DNA of 64,000 bases, taken from the NCBI RefSeq assembly GCF_020740795.1, contig NC_067289.1:24540608-24604607 (forward strand). Reading direction: 5' to 3'. A program made the position numbers and the translations under genes. The notes under the pieces are model-generated. The model did not search any database. It saw only the letters and a list, made by a program, of their open reading frames with translations, and had not been told where the DNA came from. Origin of the DNA: Apus apus. Lineage: Eukaryota > Chordata > Aves > Apodiformes > Apodidae. Positions 58,666 through 64,000 of the stretch are shown piece after piece (within the stretch, counting starts at the first letter, position 1; each line of letters opens with the position of its first letter).

Positions 58666-60525
58666 AGTGGTATTTTGGAAGTTAGGTACAATGCAGCACT
58701 GAATAAAAAAAAAAGGTTTGATCCATCAATCTTGGCTCATGGGATCCGCTGCTGCATTAAATCGGGAAAGAAAATGCGAAGATTTCATTTGGAATCACAG
58801 AAAAGCCCAAATGAAGTCAAGATGGCGAGTGGGTGCGAGTGAGAATGAGTGGCAAAATGTAATGAAAAACTTCACACTGAATGCTTATTTAGATTGTTCA
58901 AAGAAAAAGGGCTACAGGTCAAAGATCTTCAGTGCCTGAGAAGGAACAATGACTTACTAGAGCAATTGGGGGGAAATGCAGTACTATCATCATCAAGCCT
59001 TGTAAGCATAAGAGAATAGGATGCCCATATAAGTCCAAGGAGAATGAGCCCAGGCCTTGCTATGAAGCACCGTGTGAATGGACAACCTTGAGTGAATGTC
59101 TGGACTCGATGCTGTGGAGCCAGGCTGGTGTTTCACCCCGGGCTCCTCAGCCCTGCAGCAGGCTCCTAGTCCTGGCGTGTGTACGAGAGTATGGGTGTGA
59201 TGCTGTATGTGAACGCATGCAAGCTTGAGTCGCCTTCAGGGGGCTGGTAATAAACCTAGTCAATCATCAAAATGAGTTCTTAAGTGTTAACTTACACTGG
59301 ACACAAAAAGACCGGTTTAGCAGCAGACTCTGGTTTACTCCTGCAGCCTGTGTTTCTTATTTTGGTTTTTTTTGGTTTGGTTTTTTTTTTGGTTGGTTTA
59401 TTTTTTTCCCCTTTTATTTTTCTTTTAGTTATTTTTAATTTCTTTCCTGTATGGCTTATTAGTTGTTTGTAAAGTCAGAATTTCAGGAAGGCTTCCCTGT
59501 GCATTTGCACCAGATGAATGTTTGATGTTATGAAAAGCTTTCCATATCATCAAAACTAATTTGTAGATTTTTGCATGAAAAAAACCCCACCAAAACAACC
59601 ATACATTTCCCTTCAAATAGACTGTGTTGCAGTACACAAGTTGCCATAATAGTAGAAAGCAGTAAAATGTGGTAATAAAATCTCATCCTTTTCATTTTCA
59701 AAGATAACATGAAGACCTTTGCATGTGGTAATCTACAGCATAGTTCATTTTTTAGATTTTGTTGAGTCCTGTAACCAAATGTTTCCGTTGTGGTAGGATA
59801 CCGTGCTGTGTTTCAATGTTACTTGTTTTCAAACTTTGTTTTCTATGAAAATGATATGGAAACTTCTAAAAATGAAATTTGGTGCATATGTACTGCCGAA
59901 TAAAGACCGAAAAAGAGGTGTGAATAGATGTACAAATCTAGTCATGGTTTGAACACCTTTAATATGCCTAATCCAATTGTTTTAGACTCTTTTTATCTTA
60001 GATGTAGGCAGCCATGAACAATCTATTTTGAGCCACTTTAGAGAGAAAAACTTTGTATTTTTAAGACTTGCACAAAAAGGATGCAAGTGTTTTTATAATT
60101 GGAATAATGCCTCAGTTTTGAGGTTCTGCACACTAAATTAAAGGTGACGTTACAAATTTGTACAAAATGAACTCTTTATAAGGTGGCTCATTGTAGGAAA
60201 TGCTGTGCCTTCCCCTTTGAGCACAAGTGTTGCATGAACAACAGTTTGCTATAATAAAACATACCAGATTAGCCACCATTAGCATCTATATCTACCTTGT
60301 GTTTTAAAATCAACTGGTAATTCTGAAACACTGTAGAATGGATAAAGATTATTTTGTGATCATAACTCTTTGTTGGACTAGAGTATTTTTGCAGCATTCC
60401 TTGTCATCAGAAACATGGTTAAAAGTTTAAAACTAGAAGCAGCAGAAACTAGCTTGTGAAATTTATCCAAGTAGAGTGCAGGCTAGGCTGTCTTGGGGAA
60501 ATAAACATTAAACTTGCAACACTGT
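58666..60525 (+). other. KPNA4: KPNA4 3' UTR with tandem poly(A) signals
   Basis: No coding sequence follows the stop. AATAAA occurs at 58702, 59249, 59899, 60253 and 60500. The last (60500-60505) is followed by a strong GU-rich stretch (GTTGTATTTGGTGTGTCTTT), making it the best distal cleavage site. The first sits directly in an A run and may be inert. A T-rich TTTTGG-type low-complexity run lies at about 59358-59412. Confidence 0.7.
60500..60505 (+). terminator. KPNA4: Probable distal KPNA4 polyadenylation signal
   Basis: AATAAA with a GU-rich element 20-45 bases downstream, 1.8 kb after the stop codon. It is the strongest of the five candidates in this UTR by sequence. Confidence 0.6.
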
Positions 60526-63500
60526 TGTATTTGGTGTGTCTTTGTGTGTACAATCCAGGTTTCATCTAAAGGTGAAGATGGTCATTTGAAGGAAGTTTCA
60601 TTTCTGAATTTCACTTTTTTTTTATACCTGCCAAATGTCAGGTTTTCATGTGGTATGTAGGCTTATGGGAAATAACTTCTGGCATAAATGTTAAGAAATA
60701 AGCACTTAATTACATCCTATTCACTAAATCAATTAGGGAGGTTTCATTGTAAAATGTAAGCAGTGCTTGGAGGTGATAAAAGGTTTAAACTGGAGTTTCT
60801 TAAAGAACTTGAGATGCCAGAAGTTAAATTACACTTATTATTAACTTGACACTAAAGTATTTTTGTGAAGGATGTAGTGTAGAAAAATGCAGTTTTATTA
60901 GAATGCCTTGTTACTGGGGGTAAGAGAACAGATGTTTGTAGCAACTGGTATGTTTCCAAAACAACAAAAAAACCCACATTGTGGCAATGTGCATTCAGTG
61001 TCAGTAAATGCCCTTTTTTTGGCACTTCCCCTGATGCAACATTCTTGGAGAATCACCTGAAGCCAGTGCTGTGCTCACTGCAGCCTGTACCTTCCTACAT
61101 GCTCAGTGGTGATGGTTTGTTGTTTCTGGTTTTTGGTTTTTTTTGGTATTTCAGTTGAAATTTCTCTTTACCTGCTTCACAGCAGATCCTGTCCCGTGTC
61201 TGTTAGTTTACCAAAATATGCAAAGCTTTATAAAACGTTTCAGCAGCCACAGGGAGGCAGTGTTTGGAGATCTTCAAGAGCAAAACTGAAGCCAGTTTGT
61301 CTAATGCCTTTTTTCCCCAAAAGCTGCAGTTTGAGGTAATGTAATTAATCACATTGTTGGGGCAAGAAGAGTTGTTTGGGAGGCTGGGGATACAAACAAG
61401 AAATAACTTGGATTTATTTTAGGAATACTGGTCATATTAACATTTCAGAAAGTAAGAGTTAGGCTTCAACTTTCATAGCTACTCATTGCTGCAGTGGAAG
61501 TCACAGACCAGTTTTTTAATTGGTGTGAAGATGAATAAATTTTAGTCTCTGACTTCATTGAGCAGTGGAATTGGGTCATCACCAGACACAGCTTGGATGT
61601 TTCCCTTTTAACATTAAAGCTGTAGTATTGAGTGTACTCCTCAAGCTGTTGGGGAGCAGAACACTGTGATACTTAAATGGTCGGTAACTGTGCAGATGGT
61701 AACTCTTTGGTTACTGCTCTTGGATGCTAATCAGAACAGCCAAAGATGCAGAGGTGAGTTACGTTCATCTGCTCTTCCAGCATTTTGAAGTAGAAAATCA
61801 GCTTTACAGCTGAACTTAGGGTAGCAGATATCTAGAAAAAGAGTTAAAATATGAAAGGACAAAAGCCAATTCATAGGACAAGCTATCCCCAGCTAAGATT
61901 TTTTTATTCTGAGGAGCAGCATTATTGGATGAAATTGGAATTTTAGGATCTGAGGGCTGCACTAGCTCACTTAGCTAGGAGGAGCAGCTCTAAAGAGGGA
62001 AGAACAGCAGGCTGAATTGAAAGGGGTAGTGTGAGAAGCTGACCCATGTTCTTTCTCCCACTACTGGAAGTGGAATAACCCAAGTCATGCGAGGCCTTTC
62101 ATCCTAGGAGCCATTTGCTGGATGCATGGAGCCTTGGACAGAGACACACCTTTCATCTCTACACAGGATGGTATCTTCTGGTGGATCACAAGTATTCCCA
62201 GTAAGTTGGCTGCTTCTGCTCTTTTGCTATGGGAACAGGCTAGTCTGACAAAAAATATGAATGGGTAGTGTGTTAAGATCCCAAGCAATGTTTTAAGAGT
62301 GTCAGGTAAAATGAAATGCTGTGCAATTTGCCTTAGCCAGCCCTGAGCAAGAGAGCCTGATGACTTCTGCTTAACTAGGACTCTGCTCTTCAGCAGTTTA
62401 AAAGCTGAAGGAAAGAGTGGCTGTGCCAGGAAGAAAAGGGGTGACTTGCTTTCTGCTTGGAAGTGCAGAAATGGGTGTGGATTTAACTCCTATCGTACAG
62501 ACTGTTGCATAAGTTACCGAATAACTTTTGCTGCTTTATAGTTAAGAATGTCTTTATATTAATACTTGCAGACTCTTTGCCACTTTTAACTATAAATGTT
62601 TCCTCAACTCTGCATGTCACCAAATTACTGGCAGGAATAGTGGTCACAGGGCTGGAAACAATTACAGAGGTCCTGCATCTGGATCAAATAGACTTTATGA
62701 AAGGAAAGTTAGTAGCAGAAAATGTGTAAAGTTTACAAACTCTTCCTAACAGGACATTTTAGCTCCTGCCAGAGTAAAACTGAGAAGGCACACAAAATTA
62801 ATTGAAAGAGTTAATATTGTTTCCATATTTATAGGAAAGTAATTGGAAGCTTAATTTCCATGAAGGAATTATCATCTTTTGCTTGTAGATGTCTTGGAGG
62901 TGGGGGGCCTGTGTTTATTCTGGTGGTTTGGTGTGCTCCAAAGCTGAGAAAGTTTTCAAGCTGTCAGTAAAATTGTCACTTGTAAATACCTTTTATATAC
63001 TTAAATGTCTATAAAATGACACTAAAAGCTACTGTTCCTAGCAAGTGACAAATGTGGGAAATTTTAAATGCCAGGTAGTGCTAAATGTGGTTTGTAATTT
63101 AATGGGAAGGCAGGTGGTCAGTAGTCAAGTCAGCAACATCATCAGATCATGGGATGAAGCAAGTGTGTCATTCCTAGAGTGACAGCTCTTCAGATTCAAT
63201 GTTGCTTCATCTTGAAATTTTTTTTAATTTTTTTTTTTTACTTAGCAAAAAATAAACTGGGTATGAAGTAGCTTATGTTCTTTCTGTGAACATCAGTTCT
63301 TTATATGGTAAATTATTGTCAAAACTCCCTTGTTTGGTCTGCCTCTTCTGTAGCTTTTTCCTTAAGGACTTTCCAGGAATGTTGAGGAGGATGGTAGAGG
63401 GAAAAGGATTATACCTGTATTTTTTAGTGTAGTGCACTTACACCAGAAACAAAACTACTCCCAGGCTGAGTGCTTGTGACATTTGGAATCTTTTGTGCAC

Positions 63501-64000
63501 TGTGTTTTACTAGGAAGTCTTATCTCTTGTTGCAGTGTACTTAGTGTGGATCCTGGAGTGAAGTGTCAATGTTCCCATCCACCACCAATACATCCCAATG
63601 TATTGATGAGCTGGAGAAACATCTTTCAAGAAACATGGAACAGGTTTAGACCTTTAGGAGCTTGGGGGGTTGGGTGGCAGGGGAACAGTCAATACCACAG
63701 ACAGGTACAGGCAAACAGTGTGAAAAAATACCATTATCTCAAATATATTAAAGTGAGAAGAGGAACTGAGAACTCGAGCAATTGCTTTGGCACTGGAATT
63801 AAGGCAAAAAATCTGGGAGCTTTGTCTGCATCACAGATTTTTCTTCTGTGGCTGGCTGTGTAGCCAGTGAAGTTCTGTGCATGGCTACCATGGGTAAACC
63901 CTTCTCTGAGCAACGTTGTGATAGGAAAGTCTTACTCTATCCTTCTGTTTTACTTCCCTTCTGACAAGCTTTCCATTTTTTCCCTTAACTAGTGCCCAGT
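60526..64000. other. Intergenic DNA downstream of KPNA4
   Basis: TRIM59 would be expected further right by synteny, but its RING-type coding exon is not in the window. Apart from the short reverse-transcriptase fossil near 62.6 kb and T-rich runs (63218-63240), nothing was recognised. A longer KPNA4 3' UTR isoform could extend into this region. Confidence 0.55.
62571..62726 (+). mobile_element. Fossil non-LTR reverse transcriptase fragment (L1/Tx1-like)
   Basis: The plus-strand frame reads SLPLLTINVSSTLHVTKLLA and, further on, LHLDQIDFMKGKLVAENV. These match in order and spacing the conserved RT segments of L1-clade LINEs ('RPISLLNVDxKILAKxLA' and 'IHPDQxGFIKGRxxxDNV'). Only about 52 codons are left between stops. 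CR1 elements have different motifs here, so it is not a piece of the usual bird LINE. The match is by eye only, and the element is old. Confidence 0.45.

Noticed and set aside
60526-64000. TRIM59 coding exon expected downstream of KPNA4
   Set aside because: No RING or B-box cysteine pattern occurs on either strand; the gene must lie beyond the window.

Overview
The window is vertebrate nuclear DNA, almost certainly from a bird. It carries several CR1 LINE fragments, a palindrome-ended solo LTR of a type familiar from bird genomes, sparse other repeats, and compact single-copy genes with CpG islands. The genes recognised are those of human 3q25.33-q26.1, which I would expect on a chicken chromosome 9 equivalent (recalled, not checked).

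Layout from left to right. 1-3705 is the last intron of PPM1L, and 3706-4052 (+) is its final coding exon (C-terminal PP2C phosphatase). About 8503-9165 (-) is a 5'-truncated CR1. 12607-13611 (-) is the single coding exon of B3GALNT1 (globoside synthase); its probable promoter is the CpG island near 14.9-15.4 kb. 17867-18451 (+) is the intronless ARL14 GTPase gene. About 18.8-36.2 kb holds no recognised gene, but has a MIR-like SINE, a 389-bp solo LTR with a 5-bp target duplication, and a second CR1. 36720-58665 (+) is the complete KPNA4 gene (importin alpha-3): 17 coding exons, all introns GT-AG, 521 codons plus stop, starting in a CpG island. A C/D scaRNA, SCARNA7/U90, lies in KPNA4 intron 12; its guide is complementary to U1 snRNA around A70. 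The KPNA4 3' UTR probably runs to about 60.5 kb. The rest is intergenic apart from a short fossil reverse-transcriptase fragment near 62.6 kb.

The genes are functionally unrelated: a membrane PP2C phosphatase, a Golgi glycosyltransferase, a small ARF-like GTPase and a nuclear import receptor. The exception is the KPNA4/SCARNA7 host-guest pair, where the scaRNA is processed from a spliced intron. Their order differs from the human order as I recall it: B3GALNT1 sits between PPM1L and ARL14, and ARL14 points the same way as KPNA4.

I found no clearly new biological system. The best leads are the intronic scaRNA, the palindromic LTR, a NAGNAG acceptor in KPNA4, a fossil LINE RT fragment, and several unassigned open frames (7.1-7.5 kb, 21.8-22.3 kb, 35.5-35.8 kb) that may be chance.
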